Shown: piece by piece, positions 1 through 8,837 of the stretch
Position numbering within the stretch: position 1 is the stretch's first letter
Layout: each line of letters starts with the position of its first letter
Assembly: GCF_034347405.1 (NCBI RefSeq)
Contig: NZ_CP133778.1
Span: 4,656,501 to 4,720,500 of the forward strand
Source of the DNA: Pseudomonas sp. CCC3.1
Lineage (GTDB): Bacteria; Pseudomonadota; Gammaproteobacteria; Pseudomonadales; Pseudomonadaceae
DNA length: 64,000 nt
Reading direction: 5' to 3'
The notes under the pieces: model-generated
The model's input: the letters and a program-made list of their open reading frames with translations, nothing else
Database searches by the model: none
Told to the model about the DNA's origin: nothing
Program-made: the position numbers and the translations under genes

Positions 1-1
1 C

Positions 2-286
2 GAAAAAGACAAGATGCTGATCTTCACCGCTGGCCTGCTGGCTGAGCGTCGATTGGCCCGCGGCGTGAAACTCAATTACCCGGAAACCATCGCCTATATC
101 TCTGCCGCCCTCCTCGAAGGCGCCCGCGATGGCCGCACTGTGGCGGATTTGATGCATTACGGCACCACCCTGCTCTCGCGCGAGCAAGTGATGGAAGGCA
201 TCCCGGAAATGATCCCCGACATCCAGGTCGAAGCCACCTTCCCGGATGGCACCAAGCTGGTCACTGTCCACCAACCCATCGCCTGA
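2..286 (+). CDS. ureA: Urease subunit gamma, 5' end outside window
   Basis: Smallest structural subunit of nickel urease, which hydrolyses urea to ammonia and carbamate in the cytoplasm. The reading frame is open from base 2 (E-K-D-K-M...), so the ATG at 14 is internal and the true start lies just left of the window. UreA is normally 100 aa and about 95 are visible. The body is typical of the family, with LLAERRLARGVKLNYPE and a C-terminal region ending in TKLVTVHQPIA. Two acetyltransferase genes and ureB follow closely, so this is the front of a urease operon. ureD would be expected upstream but cannot be seen. Confidence 0.97.
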   Translation, partial: EKDKMLIFTAGLLAERRLARGVKLNYPETIAYISAALLEGARDGRTVADLMHYGTTLLSREQVMEGIPEMIPDIQVEATFPDGTKLVTVHQPIA

Positions 287-295
287 GGCCGCGTC

Positions 296-829
296 ATGTC
301 TTATGTCATTCGTGATGCCGTCCCGGCTGACCTGCCGGCGATTCGCGATATTTACAACGATGCGGTGCTCAATACCCTCGCCATCTGGAACGAGCAAACC
401 GTCGACCTCGATAACCGCCAGCAATGGTTCAACGCCCGTCAGGCGCAGGGCTACCCGATTCTGGTGATCGTCGACGCGACCCATGCTGTCCTCGGTTATG
501 CCTCGTTTGGCGACTGGCGGCCCTTTGAAGGGTTTCGCCACACGGTCGAACACTCGGTGTACGTGCACCCCGAGCAGCGCGGCAAGCGCCTCGGCCCGCA
601 GTTGCTGGCCGAACTGATCAAGCGCGCCCGGGCGTGCGGCAAACACGTGATGGTCGCGGCCATCGAAAGCGGCAATGCAGCGTCGATCCACGTACATAAA
701 CAGCTGGGCTTCGTCACCAGTGGGCGCATGCCGCAGGTCGGTATCAAATTCGGCGACTGGCTCGACCTGACCTTTATGCAACTCATGCTTAACCCCGGCG
801 CACTGCCACCTAAGGAGCACGGCCAATGA
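296..829 (+). CDS. mddA: GNAT acetyltransferase, MddA/phosphinothricin acetyltransferase type
   Basis: A 177-aa GNAT-fold enzyme predicted to move an acetyl group from acetyl-CoA to the amino group of methionine derivatives (methionine sulfoximine or sulfone). It closely resembles the P. aeruginosa protein that sits at the same place between ureA and ureB. Visible family signs are IYNDAV near the N-terminus, GYASFGDWRPFEGFR, the acetyl-CoA loop around HPEQRGKRLGPQLL and the VAAIESGNAAS segment. It starts 9 bp after ureA with a GAGG upstream and overlaps the next gene by 4 bp (ATGA), so it belongs to the urease transcript. The family assignment is strong; the exact substrate is inferred. Confidence 0.85.
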   Translation: MSYVIRDAVPADLPAIRDIYNDAVLNTLAIWNEQTVDLDNRQQWFNARQAQGYPILVIVDATHAVLGYASFGDWRPFEGFRHTVEHSVYVHPEQRGKRLGPQLLAELIKRARACGKHVMVAAIESGNAASIHVHKQLGFVTSGRMPQVGIKFGDWLDLTFMQLMLNPGALPPKEHGQ

Positions 830-1359
830 ACGCCGAACAGGTGATTCAAGTCACGGCGTCTACCTTTGCCCAGTACCGTGAAGACTTGATCGTCTTGCTG
901 CTCGACGCCGTGAAGCATGGCGCTTCGGTCGGCTTTATGAACGACCTGGACCTGCCACAAGCCAATCGCTACTTCGACGAAGTGCATGCGCAACTGGATC
1001 AAGGCAACCTGCTGTTGTGGGCGCTGGTTGAAGAGCAGCGCGTGCTGGCCAGCGTGCAATTGGTGCTGTGCCAAAAGACCAATGGTCTGAACCGCGCCGA
1101 AGTGCAAAAGCTGCTGGTGCTCAACGACGTCCGCCGCCGCGGCTTGGGCCAAGTGCTGATTCACGCTTTGGAGCAAGGGGCACGCGAGCAAAAACGCGGC
1201 CTGCTGCACCTCGACACCGAAGCCGGTTCACCTGCCGAAAACTTCTACAGCGCGCTGGGCTACACCCGCGTCGGCGAACTGCCCAACTACTGCCAAAGCC
1301 CCGACGGCCATTACAGCCCCACGGCCATCTACTACAAAACCTTGAGTGAGCCGCAATGA
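826..1359 (+). CDS. GNAT family N-acetyltransferase, second in urease operon
   Basis: A 177-aa GNAT protein of unknown substrate. The acetyl-CoA binding segment is visible as LLVLNDVRRRGLGQVLIHALE (about residues 93-113), followed by LHLDTEAGSPAENFYSALGY, the usual strand-helix end of the fold. A good ribosome site (TAAGGAG) lies just before the ATG. It overlaps the upstream acetyltransferase and the downstream ureB by ATGA each, so all three are likely co-translated. It shares the fold but little detailed sequence with its neighbour, so it does not look like a recent duplicate. Its link to urea or amine metabolism is only implied by position. Confidence 0.85.
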   Translation: MNAEQVIQVTASTFAQYREDLIVLLLDAVKHGASVGFMNDLDLPQANRYFDEVHAQLDQGNLLLWALVEEQRVLASVQLVLCQKTNGLNRAEVQKLLVLNDVRRRGLGQVLIHALEQGAREQKRGLLHLDTEAGSPAENFYSALGYTRVGELPNYCQSPDGHYSPTAIYYKTLSEPQ

Positions 1360-1664
1360 TTCCAGGTGAATACAGGGTTGAAGCGGGCGAGATCGAACTC
1401 AACGTCGGTCGCCGCACCCACCGCCTCAGCGTGTCCAACCGGGGCGATCGACCGATTCAAGTCGGCTCGCACTATCACTTTTTCGAAACCAACGACGCCC
1501 TGATGTTTGACCGTGCCGACAGCCGCGGCATGCGCCTCAACATCCCGGCGGGCACCGCCGTGCGCTTCGAGCCGGGCCAGACCCGCGACGTGGAACTGGT
1601 GGAACTGGCCGGGCTGCGCCGCGTGTTCGGCTTTGCCGGGCGTGTGATGGGCAATCTGGACTAA
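1356..1664 (+). CDS. ureB: Urease subunit beta
   Basis: The 102-aa beta structural subunit of urease, the usual length for a three-subunit bacterial enzyme. Family segments are MIPGEY at the start, NRGDRPIQVGSHYHFFETN (about residues 28-46) and the glycine-rich end RRVFGFAGRVMG. The start codon overlaps the stop of the preceding acetyltransferase (ATGA), pointing to translational coupling. ureC follows after about 108 bp, most of which is a REP-type palindrome. Confidence 0.97.
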   Translation: MIPGEYRVEAGEIELNVGRRTHRLSVSNRGDRPIQVGSHYHFFETNDALMFDRADSRGMRLNIPAGTAVRFEPGQTRDVELVELAGLRRVFGFAGRVMGNLD

Positions 1665-1676
1665 CCCAAATCCCTT

Positions 1677-1744
1677 TGTAGGAGCGAGCTTGCCTCGCGA
1701 TCTTTTGATCCTTTAAAAGATCGCGAGGCAAGCTCGCTCCTACA
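1677..1744. repeat. REP-type inverted repeat (family A) inside the urease operon
   Basis: A 68-bp near-perfect palindrome beginning TGTAGGAGCGAGCTTGCC and ending with its reverse complement, with an AAAGATC core. It lies between ureB and ureC. The same family recurs at 15411, 18318, 22432, 28029, 30745 and, shortened, at 37776. In RNA it would form a long hairpin that could dampen or stabilise the transcript here. Confidence 0.9.
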
Positions 1745-1772
1745 GGATCGGTAAAAATTTTAGGAACACACC

Positions 1773-3473
1773 ATGAAAATATCCCGCCAGGCTTACGCCG
1801 ATATGTTCGGCCCGACTGTAGGTGACAAGGTTCGTTTGGCCGACACCGAGCTGTGGATTGAGGTCGAGCAAGACTTCACAACCTATGGTGAAGAAGTGAA
1901 GTTTGGCGGCGGCAAGGTGATCCGTGACGGCATGGGCCAAAGCCAGTTGCTCGCCGCCGAGGTCGTGGACACGCTGATCACCAACGCGCTGATCATCGAT
2001 CACTGGGGCATCGTCAAAGCCGATGTGGGGCTCAAAAATGGCCGCATCCACGCCATTGGCAAAGCCGGTAATCCGGACATTCAGCCCAACGTGACCATCG
2101 CCATCGGCGCCAGCACTGAGGTCATCGCCGGTGAAGGCATGATCCTCACCGCTGGCGGCATCGACACCCATATTCACTTCATCTGCCCGCAGCAAATCGA
2201 AGAAGCGCTCAACAGCGGCGTGACCACCATGATTGGCGGCGGCACCGGTCCGGCCACGGGCACTAACGCCACCACGTGCACCTCCGGCCCGTGGCACATG
2301 GCGCGCATGCTGCAAGCCGCTGATTCGTTCCCGATGAACATGGGCTTCACCGGCAAGGGCAACGCCAGCCTGCCGCAACCGCTGATCGAGCAGGTCGAAG
2401 CCGGTGCCATTGGCCTCAAGCTGCACGAAGACTGGGGCACCACGCCCGCCTCTATCGACAACTGCCTGAACGTGGCCGACCTGTATGACGTGCAGGTGGC
2501 GATTCACAGCGACACGCTCAACGAGTCGGGCTTTGTCGAAACCACCCTGGCGGCGTTCAAGGGTCGCACCATCCACACCTACCACACCGAAGGCGCGGGC
2601 GGCGGGCATGCACCCGACATTATCAAGGCTTGCGGCCTGACCAACGTGCTGCCCAGCTCGACCAACCCGACCCGGCCGTTCACTCGCAACACCATCGACG
2701 AACACCTCGACATGCTGATGGTCTGCCATCACCTGGACCCGAGCATTGCCGAAGACGTGGCCTTCGCGGAAAGCCGCATCCGCCGTGAAACCATCGCCGC
2801 CGAAGACATCCTGCACGACCTGGGCGCGTTTTCGATGATCAGTTCTGACAGCCAGGCCATGGGCCGCGTGGGGGAAGTGATCACCCGGACGTGGCAAACC
2901 GCCGACAAGATGAAGAAGCAACGCGGCCCGCTGCCCGAAGACAGCCCCGGCAACGACAACTTCCGGGCTAAGCGCTACATCGCCAAATACACCATCAACC
3001 CGGCCATCACCCATGGTGTGAGCCACGAGGTGGGGTCGATTGAAGTGGGTAAATGGGCCGACCTGGTGCTGTGGCGCCCGGCGTTTTTCGGGGTCAAGCC
3101 GACGCTCATTCTTAAAGGCGGGGCGATTGCCTCCAGCCTGATGGGCGACGCCAATGCGTCGATCCCCACGCCGCAACCTGTGCACTATCGGCCGATGTTT
3201 GCCAGTTACGGCGGCTCACGCCACGCCACCTGCCTGACGTTTATCAGCCAGGCCGCGTTTGACGCAGGCGTCCCTGAGGCTCTGGGGTTGAAGAAGCAGA
3301 TCGCAGTGGTCAAAGGGTGTCGCGATGTGCAGAAGACCAACCTGATTCACAACGGCTACCTGCCCAACATCGAGGTCGACCCACAGACGTATCAGGTCAA
3401 GGCCGATGGTGTCCTGCTGTGGTGCGAACCCGCTGATGTGCTGCCGATGGCGCAGCGCTACTTTCTGTTTTGA
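1773..3473 (+). CDS. ureC: Urease subunit alpha, catalytic
   Basis: The 566-aa catalytic subunit of nickel urease, an amidohydrolase-fold enzyme. Nickel ligands are visible in GGIDTHIHF (about residues 129-137). The lysine that becomes carbamylated is in GLKLHEDWGTT (about residues 215-225), and the active-site flap with its histidine is in MVCHHLD (about 316-322). Length is normal for the family. The start is supported by AGGA 9 bases before the ATG. A hairpin directly after the stop suggests the operon ends here. The accessory genes ureEFG are in this window but about 23 kb away. Confidence 0.98.
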   Translation: MKISRQAYADMFGPTVGDKVRLADTELWIEVEQDFTTYGEEVKFGGGKVIRDGMGQSQLLAAEVVDTLITNALIIDHWGIVKADVGLKNGRIHAIGKAGNPDIQPNVTIAIGASTEVIAGEGMILTAGGIDTHIHFICPQQIEEALNSGVTTMIGGGTGPATGTNATTCTSGPWHMARMLQAADSFPMNMGFTGKGNASLPQPLIEQVEAGAIGLKLHEDWGTTPASIDNCLNVADLYDVQVAIHSDTLNESGFVETTLAAFKGRTIHTYHTEGAGGGHAPDIIKACGLTNVLPSSTNPTRPFTRNTIDEHLDMLMVCHHLDPSIAEDVAFAESRIRRETIAAEDILHDLGAFSMISSDSQAMGRVGEVITRTWQTADKMKKQRGPLPEDSPGNDNFRAKRYIAKYTINPAITHGVSHEVGSIEVGKWADLVLWRPAFFGVKPTLILKGGAIASSLMGDANASIPTPQPVHYRPMFASYGGSRHATCLTFISQAAFDAGVPEALGLKKQIAVVKGCRDVQKTNLIHNGYLPNIEVDPQTYQVKADGVLLWCEPADVLPMAQRYFLF

Positions 3474-3479
3474 TTGAGG

Positions 3480-3510
3480 ACCAAGGGCAAAGGAACTGCC
3501 CTTGGTGTTT
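3480..3510. terminator. Hairpin terminator after ureC
   Basis: Perfect 10-bp inverted repeat, ACCAAGGGCA (3480-3489) and TGCCCTTGGT (3497-3506), with a 7-base loop, right after the ureC stop and before the convergent gene end at 3517. The T run after it is short (GTTT), so it may act in either direction or be weak. Confidence 0.7.
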
Positions 3511-3516
3511 GCGGGG

Positions 3517-6500
3517 TCAGTCAGACTCGGAGCTACCAAAATCATAGAGCCCGTGTACAACAGGCTGCCAAGGGCTGAGCGCTTCATCGGTCAAGCGTTC
3601 CAACAACTGGCGCTGTTCAACATCCAGCTGGCGCATTGCCGCATCGTAGACCTCGCTGCTCATCACCTGCCCGATCGCCGTTTCACTGGCAGGTTTGCCA
3701 AGCAATCGAGCGGCGCGCTCAATGGTTTGGCGTAGATCGTCACGTTGTTGCGCACTCAAGTCGGGCTCATCAACCCACGCCTGCTGCGCCGTTTGCAGCT
3801 CTGTCAATGCGGTGATTTTTTCACGCACGACGGCCAGTTCCGAGGCGTAGGCACCTTGCACGTAGTCCCGCCAGATCGGCTGTTCCAGCAACTGGTTACG
3901 CAGGCCTTCCCCCTCCTCCAGCGCCTGTACCCGTCGGTAAGCGCTTTCAATCAAGGCTTCGGTGACATCCGGCTCAGGGAACATCATGTCAAGAACCTGC
4001 CAGGGCAGCTCCAATCGCTGGGCAAGCTGGCTGGTGTAAGCCAGATAGATTTCCACTTCATCGATGTCACGTACCGGCCTGCCGCTGGCATCCCTATGCT
4101 CGATGCGGTTTGCGGCGTTATCAAATTGCGGGTGCTGGCGGCCCGCCGCTTCCAACTCCTGCACCCGCGCCCGAGCAATGCGCCCCAGTTCGTCCAATCG
4201 CGCTTTGCCTCTGGCCACGCGCAGAATATCGGCGCCGACCGATGCAGGCTCAGTCCCGCGATACGCTTCATGCACCATGACTTCGACACCCATGGCGTTG
4301 AATAACTGCGCGCCAGCATCCACGCAGGTAAACGGCGCACTGGCCATCTCAAACAATGTGTCGCGCAGTTCGGGGCTTTCATCCATGTCCTCAAGCATGA
4401 GCCAGAGTTTGCCCTGCAAGTCACGCTTGAACTCAGGCCTGCGATAGACAAGGTTGCGCGCCTGATCGGTCAGCACGTTGAAAAACGCTTCGGAGCCCAC
4501 AGATTCTTCGACCCGGTTCCACAGTGCGCGCCTCTGCTCAGATTCATCCGCGGTCATGCCCGCCAGCCAGTAGCGGCTGCCTTTTTCCAGCCTCGGCGGG
4601 TGCTGGCGATCAGGATCAATGCCCACCGCCTCACCATACAAGTCGTACTTGGCCAATACGTCGTCAGCAACCCGATTGCGGGTCAACAGCGTACGCGCGA
4701 GCGTGCCCGCCTTGTCAGATCCGGGGGCTACATCCGGGATGTGTTGCAGCGGATTGTGCTCAAGCATCAGCTTGAACGTCCGGCTCCTGGGCTGCGCCAA
4801 TACCCCCACAGGCCAGCGATCCAGCCCACAGTTTTGCAGGGATACGGTTTTCAGATACGGCATGCGGCTGATGTCTGGCGCCAGCCCGAGCGGAGATTGA
4901 TCCAGGTTGATGAGCCGTAACTGGGTGAGATTTTTCAGCTGGGCCGCCGACTCCGGGGTCAAGACGATGCTGTTGCCCTTCAAGTCCAGCACGGTCAAAT
5001 GCGGCATCCGGCCAATGGCAGGGGGTAAAGTGGTCAGCGAACTTTGGTTGATGTGCAGCGCCCGCAGTTCTTTGAAGTGCGATAAAAACCGGTCGATGCC
5101 CGCCGATTCCCCAACACTCCACAGGCTCAGTTGGCTGACATGGCTAAAGTCGGCTGGCAGCGCTGGCAAGGTTTCCAGCACGGGCCCCAGCTCGGTCAGC
5201 AACAGGTTCAGCCCTTGCCCCTCATACCCGCTCGACACCGACGTGTGCGTTGGGCCCGTTCTGCGCCACGCCTGGATCAAATGCTCGTGGACCGCCCGTC
5301 GAGTCCGCAAGACCGCGCGCTGAGAATCCGTGACAAGACTGCTCAGGGGGACGCCGTCGATGGGGGCGTTTTCCCACTGTCTCAGCGCTTCGCGCAGTTC
5401 GAGCCACTCTCGCTCCAATGCGCTGATACGCACGTGGGCGAGTGATTGGTGAAGGTCGAAAAAGGCCTGCACATCATCGGCCGTGAACGTCGGATAAAGA
5501 TGCTCAAGCCGGGATTTCAGCCAGGTGGACGGGGCCGACTCGGCGGCGGCCAGCACGCCTCGACCGCTGAGTGGATAGCCTGATTGGCCGTCTGCCATTC
5601 GCCTGGGCGGGACAAAGAAAGGCTGGCTGTCGGCCTTGATTTTCAGCACCGCCTGCAACCGCGCACGGGGCAGTGCGTAGCGTTGAAGGGTGAGCCTCAA
5701 GTCAGCGCCCTGGCCGACATGTGGCAGTTTCAGCGCGAGTCGATGCTGATCGGGCAAGGCATGTTGCAGGCTGGCATACAGGTCAGCGGTGCCGTTAAGT
5801 TCATTGCCCCTGTCGTCGTGAGCCCGGTATTGGCCGTCGCCCACCCTGACCATGATTTTGCGCTGAGCGGCATCCCCCGGCCCGAAGGCCGCACGCAATT
5901 CGCCGGTCACGCTGTCATTTCGGATTTCCAGGCGCAGTTGGTTTTGCCAGCCCGGCACATTGTCCAGCGAGTTCAACACCAGCGCCTCGGTGTCAGTGGT
6001 CGTCAGACCGTCCAGGTACAACCCTCGGTAAGCGGCTGACAAACGCGCATCGCGCTGCCATACCCGCGCGGTTTGCATCATCCGGGCCGGGACTTTGCCT
6101 CGGCTCAGCAGGTCACGTTCAGTACCACCCGCTTGCGCGACCAGGCGTCTGGCAGCCAGGGTCGGCAATGACGGGAACACGCGCTTCAACAGCTCGACGG
6201 GTAACCGTTCGGCATCGTCCGCAATCGACGGGCCTTCGTAGAGGCTGTTGAACAGACGCAGGGAATGCCTGTCCATTTGCTCGCTCAGATGCTCCTTGAA
6301 AGCATCGGCAAGCGGCTCACGCGCCAACAGCACGCGCCCACCCAGCAACGTTGCCCGTTGCTGTGGATCCAGCGCATCGACCACTCGCCCCGGCAACTCG
6401 CCCCGCATCAGCGCTGCACGGCTGATCCGAATCACATTCGAGCCCTGCGCAGCGGCATGGCCGTAGCGCGTGGCCTGGACCTGCGAGGGCGGCGGCTCAA

Positions 6501-8736
6501 GCAGGTCAATCGCCATCGTGGCCGGCCAGCCGGGCAGCTCGACGGTAAACGCCGCAGCATAACTGCACAGCTCATCGGAGATACGCCCCGCACGCACTTC
6601 GGCAACCGCCATGTCGGCTTTTGCATACGCCTTGAACGCCCGGATGTTGTCACTTAACAGCACCGGGGTCGGCTGGTTTTCGGCGTACATACGCCGTAAA
6701 TCATCGTCTTCGATGCCGCTGACACTGAGCACCTGCTCAAGCTCGCGATCACTCAAGCCGTCTACCGATGGCCCCAGACGCCGCAGCAAGGTCCGACGCT
6801 CCCAAGTCGCGGGCTGTTCGCCCTCATGCACCCAGACGCCATGCCCGTTGTGCCTGAACTCGGGTTGATAGGCATCGGGCTGGCGTGGGTGAACCGCTCG
6901 ATAATGATCGCCAACTGGGTCTTTTTTCAGCACATAGACGTTGCCCTGATGGGGCAACACATCCTGCCCATTGATACGGTGCACACCTGCTTCGTTGGCG
7001 ATGGAGTGGGCCGGGATTTCAATTGCATGCTCATAAGGGCTCAGGTCGGAATTCCACAGGCGCTGCGCGCCACCGGGCAGCGTCACCACCTTGAGCTGTT
7101 CGATCGCCGGCATCACCACGCCCTGCAAGACCACCGCGCCAGCGGCCAGCGTCGCCAGGTTATCCAGCACATCACTGAGGTGTGCCCACGCGGCCTCTTT
7201 GTCGCCATCCGACCACTCTTCGATGCCTTCAATGGTCTCGTACAGTAACTGACCGGCCATCACCACCATCATCACCTCACCCAATGGTGGAACCACCAGC
7301 GACACCAGATTGACTGCAAACAGGCCGATGTTCAGGTAATGCGAGAGCCGTTCAGCGTGGTTATTGGCGTCGGCATCGGCGGTGGGAATAGCCATGTTGC
7401 GGGCATTGCCAAATGCACGGCTGCGCATGTCCTGAAACTGCTGTTGCCAGAGCTCGACATCGACCCAGGCGCGATCACCACTCATGGTGCAGATTTCGAT
7501 GTTGATCGATGGCAACAGCGCTTGCACGCGGCGTGCATGCCCTTCAGGGTTGGGCGGGATCCTCAGCAAGAGTGATCGCAGTGGCGCGGCTACTCGGAAT
7601 AAAAACTGGATTTTTTCAGCCCGAAACCATTCCATCGGCCTGGGTTGCCCGGGTGCCTCGATCACCTGTTCGGTCAAGCGTTTGTAGTAATAGGGCCGGT
7701 CTTTTTGAGCAATGAATTGGCTCAGAAACTGCTGATACGCCGTCAGCCCGGCACGCCTTGGCGACGAGAGTGTGGGTGTCAGCTTGCGCAACAGCTCGTC
7801 GCGAAAGTCGAAGTAACTGGCGTACCCCTTGAGTGGATGCTCGGGATCACCGGGTATCCAGACGATCAGCGCGTCGGAGTACTGCCCCTTGACGCACAAG
7901 TCGAATACCACGCAGCCCTTGAGCATCAGCCCCAGCACGCAAGGGTAGCGATACCAGACTTGCTGCTCACCCGTCTTGATCGCACGTTCTCCGTTAACGA
8001 CCCGCATCAGTACCTCATGGGCGTGGTCATTAATGTCGCCCTTGAGCAACGCGATCTGCGCGTCGGCCCTGAGCATGGCCTTTTGCTGAGCCGGGTAGCG
8101 GGCGTACAAGGGCCCTTGGGAGACAGGGCTTTGCGGGTTCAACATAAAGTGCAGGTGCTGCTGATACTGCTCGCCAATATCCAACTGGCGGCAGATCGAG
8201 GCAAAGGTCTCGATCTTGAGCGTGGTCGCGTACGGCTCGAAGCGCCCTTGGTTATCCGGCGGGGTGATGAAGCCCGAACCGCTGCCGAAGTAGTTGGCTT
8301 CGGTTTCGGGCTGTTCAAAGTTATGCAGCGCGGCTTGCAGCAGCGACAGGGTGACTGAACTGAAACCTCCCGTTTTCAAGCCAAACGCATCAACCGTTGG
8401 CCTGTACAGACGTAAAAAAACGTCATCGACGGGCAAGGTGAACCCTGCCGTTTTTAGCGCTTGAGCCAGTAACGGTTGCGCAAAATCGTTGAGTGGCTGG
8501 AGGCGGCTCAGGGTTTTGTCGAGTCGTCCTTGTGCGATGACGCGAGCTTGCAGCAAGGTTTTGAGCGCGTTCTTTTGTTGCGCAGTGGCTGTGATGTACC
8601 AATCGTGGATACGCGGTTTGATCTGCTTTAACGCCGCCCGTGATGCCGGGACGGCGTCGATCAAATGCTGGGGGATGGCTTTTTTGATGAGGTCATAATG
8701 GCGCCCATGGGTCACGGGCAATGCAGAATCGGGCAC
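3517..8736 (-). CDS. Giant LRR protein with NEL-type E3 ubiquitin ligase-like domain (second of tandem pair)
   Basis: A 1739-aa protein built like the large toxin/effector-like proteins of Pseudomonas. The N-terminal two thirds resembles the DUF6543 / dermonecrotic-toxin-like region (assigned from memory). It contains hydrophobic stretches at about residues 466-500 and 523-547 that could insert in a membrane. A leucine-rich-repeat block lies at about 1199-1335 (repeats such as LPPAIGRMPHLTVLDLKGN). The C-terminal part looks like a NEL ligase: SAPFTCVDAGAQLFNAMGV holds the candidate catalytic Cys1471 in a C-x-D context, and LAQRLELPWQ...MMFPEPDVTEALIESAYRRV follows. NEL enzymes attach ubiquitin to host proteins, although bacteria lack ubiquitin. 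No N-terminal signal peptide is obvious. The start is GTG with AAGGA seven bases upstream. No secretion genes or immunity-type partner are adjacent. Confidence 0.8.
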   Translation of the reverse strand: MPDSALPVTHGRHYDLIKKAIPQHLIDAVPASRAALKQIKPRIHDWYITATAQQKNALKTLLQARVIAQGRLDKTLSRLQPLNDFAQPLLAQALKTAGFTLPVDDVFLRLYRPTVDAFGLKTGGFSSVTLSLLQAALHNFEQPETEANYFGSGSGFITPPDNQGRFEPYATTLKIETFASICRQLDIGEQYQQHLHFMLNPQSPVSQGPLYARYPAQQKAMLRADAQIALLKGDINDHAHEVLMRVVNGERAIKTGEQQVWYRYPCVLGLMLKGCVVFDLCVKGQYSDALIVWIPGDPEHPLKGYASYFDFRDELLRKLTPTLSSPRRAGLTAYQQFLSQFIAQKDRPYYYKRLTEQVIEAPGQPRPMEWFRAEKIQFLFRVAAPLRSLLLRIPPNPEGHARRVQALLPSINIEICTMSGDRAWVDVELWQQQFQDMRSRAFGNARNMAIPTADADANNHAERLSHYLNIGLFAVNLVSLVVPPLGEVMMVVMAGQLLYETIEGIEEWSDGDKEAAWAHLSDVLDNLATLAAGAVVLQGVVMPAIEQLKVVTLPGGAQRLWNSDLSPYEHAIEIPAHSIANEAGVHRINGQDVLPHQGNVYVLKKDPVGDHYRAVHPRQPDAYQPEFRHNGHGVWVHEGEQPATWERRTLLRRLGPSVDGLSDRELEQVLSVSGIEDDDLRRMYAENQPTPVLLSDNIRAFKAYAKADMAVAEVRAGRISDELCSYAAAFTVELPGWPATMAIDLLEPPPSQVQATRYGHAAAQGSNVIRISRAALMRGELPGRVVDALDPQQRATLLGGRVLLAREPLADAFKEHLSEQMDRHSLRLFNSLYEGPSIADDAERLPVELLKRVFPSLPTLAARRLVAQAGGTERDLLSRGKVPARMMQTARVWQRDARLSAAYRGLYLDGLTTTDTEALVLNSLDNVPGWQNQLRLEIRNDSVTGELRAAFGPGDAAQRKIMVRVGDGQYRAHDDRGNELNGTADLYASLQHALPDQHRLALKLPHVGQGADLRLTLQRYALPRARLQAVLKIKADSQPFFVPPRRMADGQSGYPLSGRGVLAAAESAPSTWLKSRLEHLYPTFTADDVQAFFDLHQSLAHVRISALEREWLELREALRQWENAPIDGVPLSSLVTDSQRAVLRTRRAVHEHLIQAWRRTGPTHTSVSSGYEGQGLNLLLTELGPVLETLPALPADFSHVSQLSLWSVGESAGIDRFLSHFKELRALHINQSSLTTLPPAIGRMPHLTVLDLKGNSIVLTPESAAQLKNLTQLRLINLDQSPLGLAPDISRMPYLKTVSLQNCGLDRWPVGVLAQPRSRTFKLMLEHNPLQHIPDVAPGSDKAGTLARTLLTRNRVADDVLAKYDLYGEAVGIDPDRQHPPRLEKGSRYWLAGMTADESEQRRALWNRVEESVGSEAFFNVLTDQARNLVYRRPEFKRDLQGKLWLMLEDMDESPELRDTLFEMASAPFTCVDAGAQLFNAMGVEVMVHEAYRGTEPASVGADILRVARGKARLDELGRIARARVQELEAAGRQHPQFDNAANRIEHRDASGRPVRDIDEVEIYLAYTSQLAQRLELPWQVLDMMFPEPDVTEALIESAYRRVQALEEGEGLRNQLLEQPIWRDYVQGAYASELAVVREKITALTELQTAQQAWVDEPDLSAQQRDDLRQTIERAARLLGKPASETAIGQVMSSEVYDAAMRQLDVEQRQLLERLTDEALSPWQPVVHGLYDFGSSESD

Positions 8737-8748
8737 GGGTCAGTCCTT

Positions 8749-8775
8749 GATAAGTGATGAATTCATCAGCTTATC
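8749..8775. promoter_or_regulatory. Palindrome upstream of the second giant gene
   Basis: Near-perfect 27-bp palindrome, GATAAGTGATGAATTC extending into ATCAGCTTATC, 13 bases before the GTG start and next to its ribosome site. An almost identical palindrome lies at the same distance from the other paralog (14062-14088). It could be a repressor operator or a 5' leader hairpin that affects ribosome access. Confidence 0.6.
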
Positions 8776-8837
8776 GAGGCGTTCCAGTGCCCAAGCGGTA
8801 TCTATGTAGCTGTAGATCTAATGGCTTAAAACCGGCG

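Noticed and set aside
1740..3185. 481-codon frame antisense to ureC
   Set aside because: It lies within the highly conserved ureC frame and is a shadow of it.
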